DNA from: Sipunculus nudus
Taxonomy: Eukaryota > Annelida > Sipuncula > Golfingiida > Sipunculidae
Length of the DNA stretch: 64,000 nucleotides
Direction: 5' to 3'
NCBI GenBank assembly: GCA_026874595.1
Contig: CM049307.1
Coordinates: 80,762,643-80,826,642, forward strand
Below the pieces are notes generated by a model that was not told where the DNA came from, searched no databases, and was given only the letters and a program-made list of their open reading frames with translations. The position numbers were made by a program, and so were the translations under genes. Of this stretch, positions 1 to 11,705 are shown one piece after another; position 1 is the first letter of the stretch, and every line of letters begins with the position of its first letter.

Positions 1-430
1 AATTATGTTTGTACTAGTGTCCTATAAGGCATAATACTTCCCGGATGTATTGAGGTGTGAAACGAAAGCCGTGTTATGAAGGCGGAAATATGTGTATAAT
101 AAGGTATATTTAGGCAGAATGCATAGTTTAATTTTTTTTTAATTAACTTCATCGCATTTCATGTTTTTCTTTATGTAACGGATTGTTTATAGAAACATAT
201 TTATCATTAAATAAGTTGTTAGTTTATGAACATAGGGGATTCTTATTTTATACAAATAGCATTTCGTTAAAATGGAATTTACCGGGTGGTTTTGTGATAG
301 ATTGTTATCCGTTGACAGCTTTATGTATCCCTGTGACGTGGATGTATACATGACGTATTCCTATAATTATCATATAGTCACGCCTCAGGTAGAAAGAGCG
401 GGTAAACTCTGCGTAACTTTTACTTTGGTT
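1..430. other. AT-rich stretch, no gene seen
   Basis: I see no reading frame of recognisable content, no RNA gene and no clear repeat here. It is AT-rich, intergenic-looking DNA. Confidence 0.5.
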
Positions 431-655
431 AGATGTATACTTGGGTAAAGGACCTACCCCGGAGCGGATTTAGAGGGAGCAAGTGGTTGGCGGTCCCTTT
501 TCCTCGACCAAAAATGAATCTATAAAATGTGCAAAGTCTACTAATACTCCCGGCCCACTTGTTGCCCTCCAGCAAGGATATGAGAATCTAATCTTCCAAG
601 GTCATGTATACCCATTGTTGTTCGATCTCTTGCAGTGGCATTCATGGGTGGGGGG

Positions 656-922
656 GGGGGGGGGGGGAAGGAGCGGTCCGTCCCGGCGGCACATGCTGGT
701 GGGGGCATTTGGGGGAATTAATATACTGAAGTAGCTTAAGGAAATGCCTCCAAAAGTACATATTTGACCTTTTTAAATATTATTTTAATTATTGGGGGGT
801 GCGGGAGTGGTCCGTCCCGGTGGCACATGCTGGTGGGGGCATTTTTCGGGAATTAATATACTGAAGTGACCTCCTCCAAAACTACAAAATTGACCTTTTT
901 AAAATTATACTAATTGTTTGGG
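656..922 (+). repeat. Two-copy direct tandem repeat, about 130 bp unit
   Basis: The block that starts near 668 (GGAGCGGTCCGTCCCGG, then a CACATGCTGGTGGGGGCAT segment, then AATTAATATACTGAAGT and TTGACCTTTTTAAA) recurs from about 795 with scattered substitutions. A run of about 17 G at 650-667 precedes the first copy. No coding content was recognised. The open frame across it is a product of the repeat. Confidence 0.75.
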
Positions 923-1660
923 GTTTCTTACTGCAGCACCATGCATAACAAAGAGCTCTATTAGACGTAGCTGCTTTGGGATAAATGAGGAGGAATTTAA
1001 TGATATGCTATTAATATGCGTGAGAAATAAATATCACCCAATGAAGTTTTACAATGTCGAATATAAGCTTTTCTCAAACCGCGTGTACATGAAAAATTCA
1101 ATTAACATATTATATGTGTATCATGAACTGTATTTTTTTAAGGTACACTTCAAAATGAAATAGTATTCTTTTCTGAACCAGAGCGGCCTTTCCTATTCAT
1201 ATTAGCATAGAGGTGACTACTCTGTAAAGAAGGGCGAAAAATTATCTGTTAATGAATTCATCGATATAATCAGTGTCAATCTAAAGCCTATAACAAGGAG
1301 TTTACATGATATGTTCCAATGTGTTGTCCAGTTTTAATTTTTTTCTTTGTAAGAGGGCAACGATTTCTACGATCGTGGCAAAAAGGCACGGCGTTGCTCT
1401 TGCGTTGGAACAAGTCCACGAAACTTATCGATACTATTATCGACACTCCAGGGCAAGACCGTAGATTTCTGGGGCATGGTCACACAGACATTCCGCGATA
1501 CGATTGACTGCTACCATTGATAGTGAACAGATACCATTGTCCATGTGACTGATGAAATTTCCTGTACTTTTTGATCATTATATTTATTCATTTTATTATC
1601 ATCAATTATATAATGTTAATATATTATAATGGGAATCTAAAATAATATAATTATAATAAT
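923..1660. other. No gene recognised
   Basis: The short open frames here look random. A stretch at about 1,370-1,530 faintly resembles a translation-factor GTPase (a TIIDTPG string), but is too short and degenerate to call. Confidence 0.4.
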
Positions 1661-1679
1661 AATAATAATAATGATAATA

Positions 1680-1701
1680 TACATATATATATATATGTAT
1701 G

Positions 1702-1760
<59 letters not shown>

Positions 1761-1761
1761 T
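1680..1761. repeat. (AT)n microsatellite
   Basis: Alternating AT with a short GTAT interruption, preceded by an (ATA)n-like stretch at about 1,650-1,675. Confidence 0.95.
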
Positions 1762-3140
1762 AGACTGTTAGAACTGTTGCGCCTCCTAATCTTTGCAACA
1801 GAACTATTAGTGTCTTCGCCTTAGAAATGACTTTGGTCTTGAACGGTTTCGAATGATGCAAAGTATGTCCTAAGGGGGGTCTTTTAATAGGGGCACACGG
1901 CGCCATACATCAGGAACTACGCTACTCCCTGTAGAAATTGCAGCGCTATCTGTTGTACATGAATTAAATAAACTCGTGTCAAGTACAAAATAATGAACGG
2001 GCAGTTTTATTGTTTAATAAACACTGCTGCCGATTCTGTTTATATCATCATAACTCTCCATTTATATGTCATGTATATGTTATATAACTTGTAAATGAAT
2101 AGCCCCCTTGTTACATCTAAGTTCCCAGTAATTCCCTTTATCCTCATTGCAAAAAAAATCAGTTATTGCTGACATATTTTAGTATGTATATTGCGATATG
2201 CACCAATATATGTGCATCCTTCATAATAGAACCAGAATAAAACCATGCTTTGAAGAACATTCAGATCACAGAACGATATAAAGTCAATCTAAATCGACGG
2301 GCGAACAATTCAGTTATTATTATTATATAATATAGGAATCCAATTTTATGTACAAACTGACAAATTCTCCATTTAAAAAAAAAACATGTTTCACAAACAT
2401 ATAATATACATACAAACAAAGATTAAGTGCGATGAAGCAGAATACTTAAAAACATAGTATATACATATTTCAACCCTTACGCAGCTCTGTGTCTCACCTC
2501 CATTCATCAAAAAAGTGCCTTGACGGAACTTGTTCCTTGCTATTTATTCTAACAACAACTACAGATCTCTCTCTACATTTTAACCAAAAAAATGTAATAA
2601 AATATGCATTCATTTTTTACAATCATTTGTATATTTTAATTGGAACAATTCTCCGGACATCCTCGTCAAAGGTTTTAACAAAAACATATAATTAAATACA
2701 CATGCATTTCGTAAAGTTCAACTGGTAGAATGCTCCATACATAAAAGAACGAGTATTTTCATAATAGGCAAAACCTTTTATATAGTTCTTTTACAGTCTT
2801 ACATTGTCACATCAAGAGTCTTTGACTGATTTTGAATCGTTTAAACTGGTAACAGACACAGACTATGGCAGCTGTGATTATTCTCGGCCATGCTCAAATT
2901 GCAAACTCAAGCATTCACAACAGGAATTTTCCGCAGGTAACAATGAGTATTTATATTAACACACATTCAGTGGATGACTTCAAAGATATCACCTTCCTTG
3001 GCCCCTTTATCATTGCAGGTAAGCACTAATATTGACATTCACGCCTAGGAAGTAATAGTACCTGCCAGTGATATAGTAATCTAGAGGGCATTATCATGAC
3101 AGTTATCTAGAGAGTCGACCAGTAATAATTATGCCGAATA
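1762..3140. other. No gene recognised
   Basis: AT-rich DNA between the microsatellite and the conserved 3' flank of TLR gene 1. No protein similarity, RNA gene or clear repeat structure was recognised on either strand. Confidence 0.4.
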
Positions 3141-3544
3141 ATCAGGAAAGTCAAAGCACTAATGTCACAATTGAATAAGTTAGTGCCTAATGCTCAGAAA
3201 CTAGCTTTAAAAGGTCAATGGGCAGGGAGCTGATTGTGTCTTTACTGTCCTCATTTTTTTCTGTATTCTTCTCTACAATTCTTGAGTCACAGGAATTAAA
3301 TAAAGGTTGCGAACGTTTCCGGTAGGTTGCAGGATAGACAAATAGTGGTTCTCGCTTTAACAGTGGGAGTTACAACATATTCTGACTTTTAATTATTCTA
3401 AGTTTCATGTACAGAAACATATTCAACAGACTTATGGTTTTCTTTATTATACACTTTGTCTACGAGGAAATGCATTAATACCGAACTGAAAATTGTGTAT
3501 ATTAAGGGGCATGTGAAAGGGGGCTGGTATATTGAAATATAGAA

Positions 3545-3548
<4 letters not shown>

Positions 3549-3612
<64 letters not shown>
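3549..3612. repeat. (AT)n microsatellite 3' of TLR gene 1
   Basis: About 64 bp of alternating AT. A tract at the matching position lies 3' of the other two TLR genes (20,355-20,401 and 34,223-34,265). Confidence 0.95.
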
Positions 3613-3620
<8 letters not shown>

Positions 3621-3886
3621 GGATACTATAAATGGCCTTTGGACATGCTACATCCTACCAGAATTGAATTTAAAAGATTAAATAATGTTAGGATTTTGTC
3701 ATTACTTAATATATTTCATGAACTGATTTATTTATTTATAAATTTTATTGAAGTATCATATATACACAGCGTTTTGAGAAGGACTGTGGCAGGGTTTCCA
3801 AATAATGAATTTGTAGGAAATTCCTTTATGTCTAATAGAATAATATGCGATTCACAGGATACTCTTGTAAAATTTTGAATTCGAAG

Positions 3887-6304
3887 CTATTGAGTCTTGC
3901 CCGACAGAAGAAGCATGTTTGTTTGATCTGGACTGCGCATGTAGGTCTCAAGAGGTGTTCCAAGGCTGGATTTGAGTCTCATTTTAAAAGCCGCAATCAT
4001 GTGTGGTTTGATAGGCCAGTCAAGGTAACTGACACTGCGAATCATTGCAGATAATCCGGGTTGAAGCATTTTGCTGTTTTTCATACAGAGCATCTGAACG
4101 TATGGATGAACAACTGCAACCAGCCGACTATGGCGCGAGTTCAGTGAGTGAGCATGCGAAAGCTGGGCTTCTAATTCACACCATCCAGATCTGATAAAAT
4201 GCTTACTTACACAAACTATGGTAGTCCGACTCTTTGATATAGCGTCTAAAATATTTGCTGTGATAGGAAACCCAGGCCGGAAGTGACGATAATGCAAACA
4301 CAAACGGTAAGGCCTTGTTTTGTCTTCTTCTAGCGGTCTAACGATAAACTTATCAACGAAGTCTTCGTCTTTACTTGAGTAGGAAACAAAGGCATCAAAC
4401 ATAAACTCCGCGTTTTCCCGGGCTCCCTCTTGGTTGAGCGTTATAAGATACTTGACCATGGTTAAGTGATACTGAATTTGCCACTTGAAACGGTAAATCA
4501 AGTTCAAGATCGTTATCAGTAATAAAACAGTGACAAAAAGAGCAAAAGCAATCGTATCCTCCATTTTCATTTTCGCACAATGGTTTGTGAGTCTCATGGT
4601 TTCCTTCATGAGAACATGGGTCTTACCATCCTCTCCGGTACAAGTTAATGGTTGAGCATGTGAGTGCAGACCTGTGATGTTAAGCTCGCACATGACAAGA
4701 AAATATAGGTCTTTTAAAACATCACAGGAGCATTTAATCGGATTATGTAACAGGTTCAATTCTATCTGGCTTCCTGTATTCCTGCGTTTCTGAATTGCTC
4801 TCAGAGTATCCAGACCAATATGACTGATATACAAAAACTCATTATCTCTCAGATCAATGTACTCAATAGAGTCCAACCATTGAAAATGTCGGTTTGTATT
4901 ATTAATTTTATTTCCCTGTAACAATAGCCAGCGCATTTTCTTCTGAAAGCGAAATATTTGATCCGGCAAGTTATGTATATTAAGATAAGTCAGTTCCAGG
5001 TAAATCAGATGGGGGTTTCTTGCAAATAGTCGATCAGACATTTTATTTTGAAATACCTCCGATGAGACACTTTTATTCATAAGCAACATTTGCAGGTTCG
5101 GCATTTTGCAAAAGGAACGATCGTCAACATACCGGAGATGGTTATCCCGCAGGTTTAGATATTTAAGAAGAAACGCGCAGCATAAAGTTCCATTCAGATT
5201 TTTCAGTCTACTACCACCCACGTCAAGAAACTGTAGTCCCCGTAACTTAACCCAGTATTTCTGACCATCTACATTGATGGGATGATACCCAAGCTGATCT
5301 ATCACCAAAACACTCAAGTTGGGTAAGAATAAGTCAATCACCACTGTGGCTTGCGTCTTGTTTGGTTTGACAAGATTTGATGTATTAGGATTGCCCGTGA
5401 CAAACTTCCTCCAGTTGAGTGTAGGATGTAGTCCAGGGGGTGGGAGAGTAGGGTTACAGTCTTTCGATATATGTTGACACCCTATGTCTAATTTCACTAA
5501 GTGTTTTAATATGGGAATGAAAAATAGAACATTCCTGTCTCCTACTATCTGGTTATCTCGTAATGACAGATATTGAATTTGCTGAAGATTCAACGCGAAA
5601 CCAGCTGTAACTCTGGCGATTTTGTTTCTTTCTAGGTACAAATGAGTAACATTTGAAATGCATCGTGAGAAATCGGAATCTATTGTAATACCGCTTATAT
5701 ACTTATGTCGAAGAGCGCCATTCAAAGAGATATAAGTGAGATTTCCCGATGCCCCGCAGAATACTTCACCGATATTGGTTATATCTATATTGGTATGGTG
5801 CGCAATAACTTTATTTAAGTTTTGTATCGGTGCAAAAGCCTGTGGCATTATTGTCATCTGAATATCTATATTATCCTGAGTCAGGGATAACAACCTAAGC
5901 TGTTTTAATCCCAAGAAGGCGTCGCTTTCTACCAAGCTTATCTCTTTGTGATTGATCAATAAGCGCTCAAGCTTTTCATAGGAGATGAACGAATTATTTT
6001 TCAGGATGTCTATATCCAGAGACTCAAGATTTAACACAGCAATTGGATACGGGCCAGTGAGATGACGTAACTCGCTTACCGATGGTATCCTTGACAATCC
6101 TTCACATGTCACTTCAGCTTTAGTTTTGCCTTTCTCTGTTGTCAATTTGACACTGCATAGTGTCTTGATATTATTTCCGGTTTGCTGGTTCAAGGGATAA
6201 GTAAATACAGGAAGTATACCTGTGACATCGTGCTTTTTGCTGCTTCCCATTCCCACTAATGCAAGGAAAAATACGGTCAGTATTGCTCTCCTGATATGAA
6301 CCAT
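3887..6304 (-). CDS. Toll-like receptor, gene 1 (LRR ectodomain, TM, TIR), 805 aa
   Basis: Single-pass pattern-recognition receptor whose cytoplasmic TIR domain would recruit TIR adaptors such as MyD88; the ligand is unknown. Residues 1-21 form a hydrophobic signal peptide. Cys50/Cys67 lie in an LRRNT-like segment. Leucine-rich repeats run to about 520, interrupted at about 276-325 by a Pro/Asn-rich insert with Cys276 and Cys283. A single LRRCT follows (Cys525, 527, 555, 576), then a membrane segment at about 583-604 and a TIR domain at about 634-785. TIR box 1 is FDAFVSY (636-642), the BB loop RHFRPG (673-678), and box 3 LDW (761-763). One LRRCT cluster makes it the single-cysteine-cluster type. 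The ATG is chosen because a splice acceptor lies 16 nt upstream (exon starts at 6,320). The whole protein is in one exon, as in many molluscan TLRs. The reading frame is intact. Confidence 0.95.
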   Translation of the reverse strand: MVHIRRAILTVFFLALVGMGSSKKHDVTGILPVFTYPLNQQTGNNIKTLCSVKLTTEKGKTKAEVTCEGLSRIPSVSELRHLTGPYPIAVLNLESLDIDILKNNSFISYEKLERLLINHKEISLVESDAFLGLKQLRLLSLTQDNIDIQMTIMPQAFAPIQNLNKVIAHHTNIDITNIGEVFCGASGNLTYISLNGALRHKYISGITIDSDFSRCISNVTHLYLERNKIARVTAGFALNLQQIQYLSLRDNQIVGDRNVLFFIPILKHLVKLDIGCQHISKDCNPTLPPPGLHPTLNWRKFVTGNPNTSNLVKPNKTQATVVIDLFLPNLSVLVIDQLGYHPINVDGQKYWVKLRGLQFLDVGGSRLKNLNGTLCCAFLLKYLNLRDNHLRYVDDRSFCKMPNLQMLLMNKSVSSEVFQNKMSDRLFARNPHLIYLELTYLNIHNLPDQIFRFQKKMRWLLLQGNKINNTNRHFQWLDSIEYIDLRDNEFLYISHIGLDTLRAIQKRRNTGSQIELNLLHNPIKCSCDVLKDLYFLVMCELNITGLHSHAQPLTCTGEDGKTHVLMKETMRLTNHCAKMKMEDTIAFALFVTVLLLITILNLIYRFKWQIQYHLTMVKYLITLNQEGARENAEFMFDAFVSYSSKDEDFVDKFIVRPLEEDKTRPYRLCLHYRHFRPGFPITANILDAISKSRTTIVCVSKHFIRSGWCELEAQLSHAHSLNSRHSRLVAVVHPYVQMLCMKNSKMLQPGLSAMIRSVSYLDWPIKPHMIAAFKMRLKSSLGTPLETYMRSPDQTNMLLLSGKTQ

Positions 6305-6320
6305 TTTCTTTTGCAGTTGT

Positions 6321-7178
6321 CTGAAACGAGCAATGACAATACATTACAGGGTGATTCTATGGTAAATGTGCAAATTAAAGTTTTAAAATCTACAAAAATG
6401 AGACTCATAAGTTCAAGCCATGGAGCATAAATATAAAGTTTTTAAAAGTAGGCATTATTATGGTCAGAAAACCATTATACTAGTTTGAATTTGTCAAGTA
6501 TATGCATGCCATGTTTGTGTAATGATTGTATTCGTTTATGTAAGGACCCCTCTGTTTTTGTATAAATGACATTATCCTTTTGTGAATGATCGATAACAAA
6601 CGTTCCATTATTCTAATTAAGAATATTTTAATTTTTATCTCAAACGTTAAATATTCATACATTTAAGGCGTTGCATATATTTTATAGATACAGCAAAATA
6701 ACGAAAGTTATAAATTTATTGCCCGGTCTTTGTATAAATTGTAGCTAATGCATGTACCAGTGAATGCATTTTAAAAACATAAAGTTTGTACAACAGATTT
6801 GATATAGTTTGTAAAACAAAGGGGTCATATTTATAAGCACACAATTACAAAATCCTTATACCGGATATTCTTGCTATAGCGGTATTTGCGTAACTTGTAT
6901 ATCAAGAAACTCTGTTTCTCCATTCAAATCCTTTTTATTTAAACATTAATCTTTGAAACTTTATATATTCTCTTGATTCTTGAAACAAAGCCCCTGAAAA
7001 CAATTCACTGTTTTCTACCATGTGGTTGAGGCAGTTTTACTTTTATTTGTAAACACTAAAACACAGCACAGATATTGTCAAGTGGTTCTAAATTAGCCAA
7101 CTAGAAAAAATAGCAAATATGAGATGACACATATCACATAAAACGATATAAAAAAGAAAAACAAAGACGGAATATTAC
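6321..7178 (-). other. TLR gene 1 intron 1 (5'UTR intron)
   Basis: On the minus strand a donor reads TAG|GTAATA (exon ends at 7,179) and an acceptor reads GCTCGTTTCAG (exon resumes at 6,320). The intron is about 858 bp and AT-rich, with no coding content. The same layout occurs at the other two TLR genes, which supports the splice sites. Confidence 0.65.
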
Positions 7179-7340
7179 CTACCCTTGTCTCGCGATTTAT
7201 TAAAATCTCGAACTGAAGAATCCACGGGTATAGAGCATGTATAGCCGACCGGTCAATTTGTTTCAATTGCTATACGCATGACACCTTTGTTATACTATAA
7301 CGAAGGCAACACGTCACTTACAGACCAGCAGTTGATGAAC
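7179..7340 (-). other. TLR gene 1 noncoding first exon (5'UTR)
   Basis: The donor at 7,178/7,177 and the adjoining exon sequence are conserved with the noncoding exons at 23,806 and 37,670. The upstream edge (about 7,340) is a guess from a TATA-like string, TTTTATATAA on the minus strand, near 7,367-7,376. No start codon in this exon joins a long open frame. Confidence 0.45.
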
Positions 7341-7361
7341 TGATAATATTCACGAATCCGT

Positions 7362-7378
7362 GGTTATATAAAATATCG
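7362..7378 (-). promoter_or_regulatory. Possible TATA element of TLR gene 1
   Basis: The minus strand reads TTTTATATAACC. The aligned place at the other two loci reads TTGTATAACT, so the element is only partly conserved. Its position upstream of the noncoding exon fits a core promoter, but this is inference. Confidence 0.25.
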
Positions 7379-8150
7379 CCCACACCTTCAGAGAAATATT
7401 GCTGTATATGCTGATATTTAAGATTAATTCTCGCCTTCTAAATAACCTGCTATACATACCGGACACTGACCCACCGACACCATGTATTCATGACTCATGA
7501 CCAAAAAGGAAAACTTCAGCAACCCCCCCCCCCCCAAAAAAAAATACCATTTATACTCATAGTTAAGGATAATCGTACCAGCAACTTCCCGTATAAACCA
7601 TTGTGCTTCAGGTCAAAGTTGAGGTTATACTAAAGCTAATAAAAAGAACAAGCGTAACTGTGTCAACGTGAAATTTACTCAGTGGATTTATCCGTGCACC
7701 TACTCCGGTTCAAATGTTCATTAGCAGAAACTACGGAAATAAAATTACCAATGTTTAATGGGTACTGGTTACCTTTTCTATCAATCATCATACATGATTT
7801 AGTCTCCAATGCCCAAAAGTAGGAGATATTTTGCAGACTTTTTTGGAAGAGTATGGATTACTTTTAAACAATAAACTTGAATACACCTAACTTGTGCACC
7901 TACCCTCTGGCCTGTTTCTTTTTTAGAGCGATGAGCGCATGATGTGGGGCGTGGACAAATGCGTATGTGATACTCAGACTCGTATATTTCATAAGTTTTC
8001 ATGTTTTGCTAGCCTCGTTTACCAATATTTCTTATCAGGCCGTCCCGAATTTACGATCATACGTGACTTCGTCATTCCAGACCGCAGCTTCCGATCTGGG
8101 GAGAGATAATATATATAACCGGTGTCGCCGTCTATTGGCGCATCAGTAAA

Positions 8151-9057
8151 ATTTAACATAATATGCGGAATAAAGAAATCATGTTCAATAGAAGAAATAC
8201 AAAAATGGCGGGCACAACATCAGATTTTTCTGCACATTTTGCATTGCCTTTGTTACTTTTGAAAGAAAGGACGGGAAGAGATTCCTTTATCACATCTACC
8301 AATTATTTATTGTAAAATATTTTAGTAGCCGATTTTTTTTTGCCGGATTAAAAAAAAACGGGGTCTGCAGCACCCTAAAATATACACATTCTGCCGGTAT
8401 TTCCGGCAGTCAAAGAATCATCCGGTAAAGGGTTTTCTTGATAATTTATTTTGTGGACGTAATTACCGCCTTTGAAGGTATTGTACATCCGAGTTCCATT
8501 ACGGATTGGGATAAAGCGTTAGCACTCGATTCGATATTATTCTGTATCCAGGTGCCACGGAGGCCCGTTGTCGACCACACAGGCAGGTTCTGGGTGTCTA
8601 ATCAACCACATTGCTGGGTCATAATACAGAGAGGAAATCACCCAAAACACGATCGTTTGTGAGTGATACACGATTACGACCCACAACCTTCCAATTAAGC
8701 CTGCAGAAGACTCATCCGGGAGTGGGCAGACCGTAAAAAAATCTCACCATCTCAAGGCTTAAGAACTCATGACCTCGAAAGTCTATTCCATAGAGAGCAG
8801 AAGCCTGTTAGGGGCCGGAAAACTTTGTAGATGTTTAGTTGGTTTAAGGGAATACCATTCTCGATAGACATTTTGAGCAACAATTGGTAAGTTTCTAGAC
8901 ACTTTCTATTCGTAATAACTGGTGATAGAATTACCTTTCATTTATTTAAGTTACAAATTGTTGATAATTTACATTGTCTTGCAAACTTACCATATTCTGT
9001 TCTCACAAATCACTGTAGATGCATAACGTGTCTGAATTATCTTTGGAAATGATTTCA
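8151..9057. other. No gene recognised
   Basis: Past the conserved TLR upstream region I see no coding similarity, RNA gene or strong repeat. One open frame at 8,438-8,662 has no recognisable protein features. Confidence 0.4.
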
Positions 9058-9082
9058 TATATAAATATATATATATATATAA

Positions 9083-9118
<36 letters not shown>
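9058..9118. repeat. (AT)n microsatellite
   Basis: Alternating AT with an AAATAAAT interruption. Confidence 0.95.
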
Positions 9119-9122
<4 letters not shown>

Positions 9123-9239
9123 ATAATGTCTGCTGATCCAGGGCCTGATAATAGGCAGCAATAACGTTACCTTCCCCGGTGTAAATCACCGTTTTCTAAT
9201 AGCTCACAGGTTCCCCTTGATAACCTACCTTGTATACAA

Positions 9240-9490
9240 ATCAATGATTTAGGAAAAGGAGGGGTCAAACCAAGGTTGGCTAATGATAAAACCTAAAAAG
9301 GTCAATAGGTCCGAAAATGGGGGATCCAAGCCGCAAAATATGGGCTGAAACCCTTAAAGGTTGCGCAGTTGAAAGGGGGGGGGTCCGGGTCCCCCTTGAC
9401 CCTCTAGATCCGCTTCTGTTCTCAAAAATACTGTATGGCAGAAGGCATGCATCTACGATCTCCTCCCCTTTGCAGTCCACAACCACTGAG
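9240..9490. repeat. Fragment of a dispersed repeat with a poly-G tract
   Basis: Contains a poly-G run at about 9,376-9,384 and a CTAGATCCGCTTCT string. A GGATCCGCTTCTCAC string next to a poly-C run occurs at about 49,782-49,815, so this is probably a remnant of one family. No coding content was recognised. Confidence 0.35.
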
Positions 9491-10241
9491 ACCTGAAAAG
9501 GTGTTAAGATAAATGAATAGTTTCAATTATATTTATCTATATTATACTTGACTGTGCTGCCATTCATGTAATACTGCTCCACCGCTGTCGGGTCGTTGGC
9601 CATGTTTTTCTATAAATATGAGGAATTTGACTTTAAACTGCGAAGGTCTATCGCAGCGCGGTCTTACATCAATGATCCCCTAATTTAAATGTTAAACCGT
9701 ACCATCATGAGAACTGGCAATATATGCTAGAGCACGGCCCCCAAGGGGAAATAATTAAAAATCCTACTATTTTGTCTAGTAAGTAAGTTACAATGGCAGA
9801 AAAAAAGACGGGCACTCCGTCAATAGGGACGTTTTCTCCTGCAGTGACAACGAAGGATGGCGTCTTCAGCTGACGCTGTAGTAAATCATATTTATGGTAC
9901 CCAATACCATAATCATCTAAATAAACAACGTCTATCAAAATGTGCCTTTGAACTGGTCACTTCAGTCAATGTATAGTGACAAAAAAAGGCTGTGTCCTCA
10001 GATAAATAAATTTATTCCAATTCGTTGCAAGTTAAGGTACTGATTTCCTTATGTATAAAATAACTACTGGAGTGCCTGCCTGGGTCACTGACAGTAGATT
10101 TTTCAAATAAACTGGCTTTGTTCAAATAAAAATTGTCAAAAACCTATTTGCTCCCTTTCTTGGTACGACAGGATTACCGAGTAATTATATGCAATATTAC
10201 CGGCTTGGTATTTTTCTCGGCGAATCATAAGCATTAGTCAC
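9491..10241. other. No gene recognised
   Basis: The open frame at 9,705-9,938 (minus) was examined because it lies next to a GST relic, but its residues do not match any GST exon. Confidence 0.4.
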
Positions 10242-10321
10242 CAAAGAGGTTGGCAAAGTAACAGTTGATGGCATGGTTTGACACATTCGGACCCCATCAG
10301 GAAACTGTCCAACCGGCGCCA
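10242..10321 (-). pseudogene. Relic of sigma-class GST exon 2
   Basis: The minus strand shows an acceptor (CTATTGTCACAG), then codons for a VGQFP string, a DGVRMCQT string, and after a frame change HAINCYFANLFG, ending at a GT. It aligns along its whole length with exon 2 of the intact GST gene (50,944-51,036). That exon is 93 nt and this one is 80. The difference is one 12-nt in-frame loss (the VLEV codons) plus a 1-nt deletion that breaks the frame. No other GST exons were found nearby, so this is a stranded, dead exon of a former GST copy. Confidence 0.8.
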
Positions 10322-11697
10322 CTGTGACAATAGTTTCGAATTGGTAACAGGATTTTGATCGAACATTTATGTTACGCCAACATTTTAGGTGATTTTTAGA
10401 ATATAAATTTTCTGGGACAAAGTGTCTCCTTAAAGTTTTTAAGGGAATAGAGGTGATTTCGAGATGATATCGTTGACTAGTTTATAATCTTTTTATAGTT
10501 ACCTTATTGATCGTTTTTCTTTTATGTATACCTCATATTAAGAATATTAAGAAAACTGCCTCATGAAACCATCTTTGGTCTATAGCTTTTTGGATGTAGA
10601 ATGTTTGTACATGGGGCTGATATTAACGAAATTGAATAAATTATTCAGAACTCAGCAAAATTACTGAGAGTGCAGAAAGTATGTTATTCATCACATGGAA
10701 AGGCACTTAACGTCAACTTTAAAGGAAGGGTCATCTGATTAGGTTGATTTTTTTGCTCCATCCATCGTGTGGGCCTGTGGCGTATTGCACGCGGGTTGCT
10801 GGATCGGTGCCCTGTCACTCAAAACGAAATTTAACAATATTGGCGCTGTGCACTCCTCGCTTGGCTGGTACCGGTTCTTCTGGCAACGGATACACGGCTA
10901 CGATAAAGTAGTCTTAATGTCATAATAGGCCGATGCAGTGGAAACTCAGTGGGAACACAATTAGACCTACTATTCAAAAAGAGTAAGGGAGGGGGCAATA
11001 TTTCTGTCGGCAGGGATGTTTCCCGATTCTCCTTCCCCCATGCTTTCTTTATACCTGTAAACATAACCTCGTTGGACTAATCTAAGGCTCGCTGAATCGT
11101 AGGAATTCCCTACGATAATCCTAAACTATGACATAAGAATGATCGCAGGACTCTTCGACGACTGCCTTCGGATAATCCGACCACTATAATTCTCTATTAC
11201 GACTGTTGTTGGGTACCATTTGTCGACAGCATTGACCTTATTCTCCACGACATTCGTAGAAAAAATATAACATATCTGAAAGGTTTTGCGCAACATTCAA
11301 ATCCACCTCTCCCAAACCTACGCCAGTCCCTTCTTTCGTTCAAAGATTAAACCGCACGAAAACAAATCACAGGTTGTAACTGAAAGTGGGCATGTATTGT
11401 TCATAACTGAGTATGGAGCCCGTGTCCTCTGGTGTGAAATTGTGTTGCCTTGTGCACCAAGGCAAGGGCATGTACTGAAAGCTGAGTGCATTAAGGTACA
11501 GGAAGAGGTATGAAATTTACAAATCACATCTTGTACGTTCCAGTGTCACAGGCCCATGGATGTCAATTTCACTTCAACTGACTTAATTCGCTCAAGTTCA
11601 TTGTATGTATCTAGCTGAAGTTACCATTCACAAGACATGGAGGAAGCCAGTGGTAGATCTACAATACAAGCTTCGTGAATTGACATGCCCTACCGTG
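10322..11697. other. No gene recognised
   Basis: The open frames here show no recognisable domains. A 20-base string, CCTCTCCCAAACCTACGCCA near 11,311, also occurs in the LINE fragment near 19,886, so a small LINE scrap may be present. Confidence 0.35.
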
Positions 11698-11705
11698 GTA
11701 GCCTC
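11698..11705 (+). repeat. Left 8-bp target-site duplication
   Basis: GTAGCCTC here and GTATCCTC at 16,551-16,558 match at 7 of 8 bases and directly flank the hAT-like element. An 8-bp duplication is the hallmark of the hAT superfamily. Confidence 0.65.

Larger units (their letters stand above)
3141..8150 (-). repeat. Older segmental duplication, copy 1 (TLR gene 1 with flanks)
   Basis: Similarity to the TLR 2 and 3 loci extends beyond the coding exon on both sides. The 3' flank pairs 3,141-3,886 with about 19,910-20,688, including shared strings such as AGGTTGCGAACGTTTCC and an (AT)n tract at the same place. The 5' side shows the same noncoding exon, then CAGACCAGCAGTTGATGA near 7,322, and finally CGTCATTCCAGACCGCAGC and TTGGCGCATCAGTA near 8,070-8,147, which match 26,475-26,550. 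This is an older duplicate than the 13.8-kb tandem pair, because the noncoding parts align only with many substitutions and indels. Confidence 0.8.

Noticed and set aside
1360-1530. Possible fragment of an elongation-factor-type GTPase (KSTKLIDTIIDTPG string, then FLGHG)
   Set aside because: Only about 35 residues, the flanking residues do not align, and a frame change is needed to extend it. Chance similarity cannot be excluded.
9705-9938. Minus-strand frame near the GST relic, tested as a further GST exon
   Set aside because: Residues do not match any of the five GST exons and no splice sites are placed correctly.
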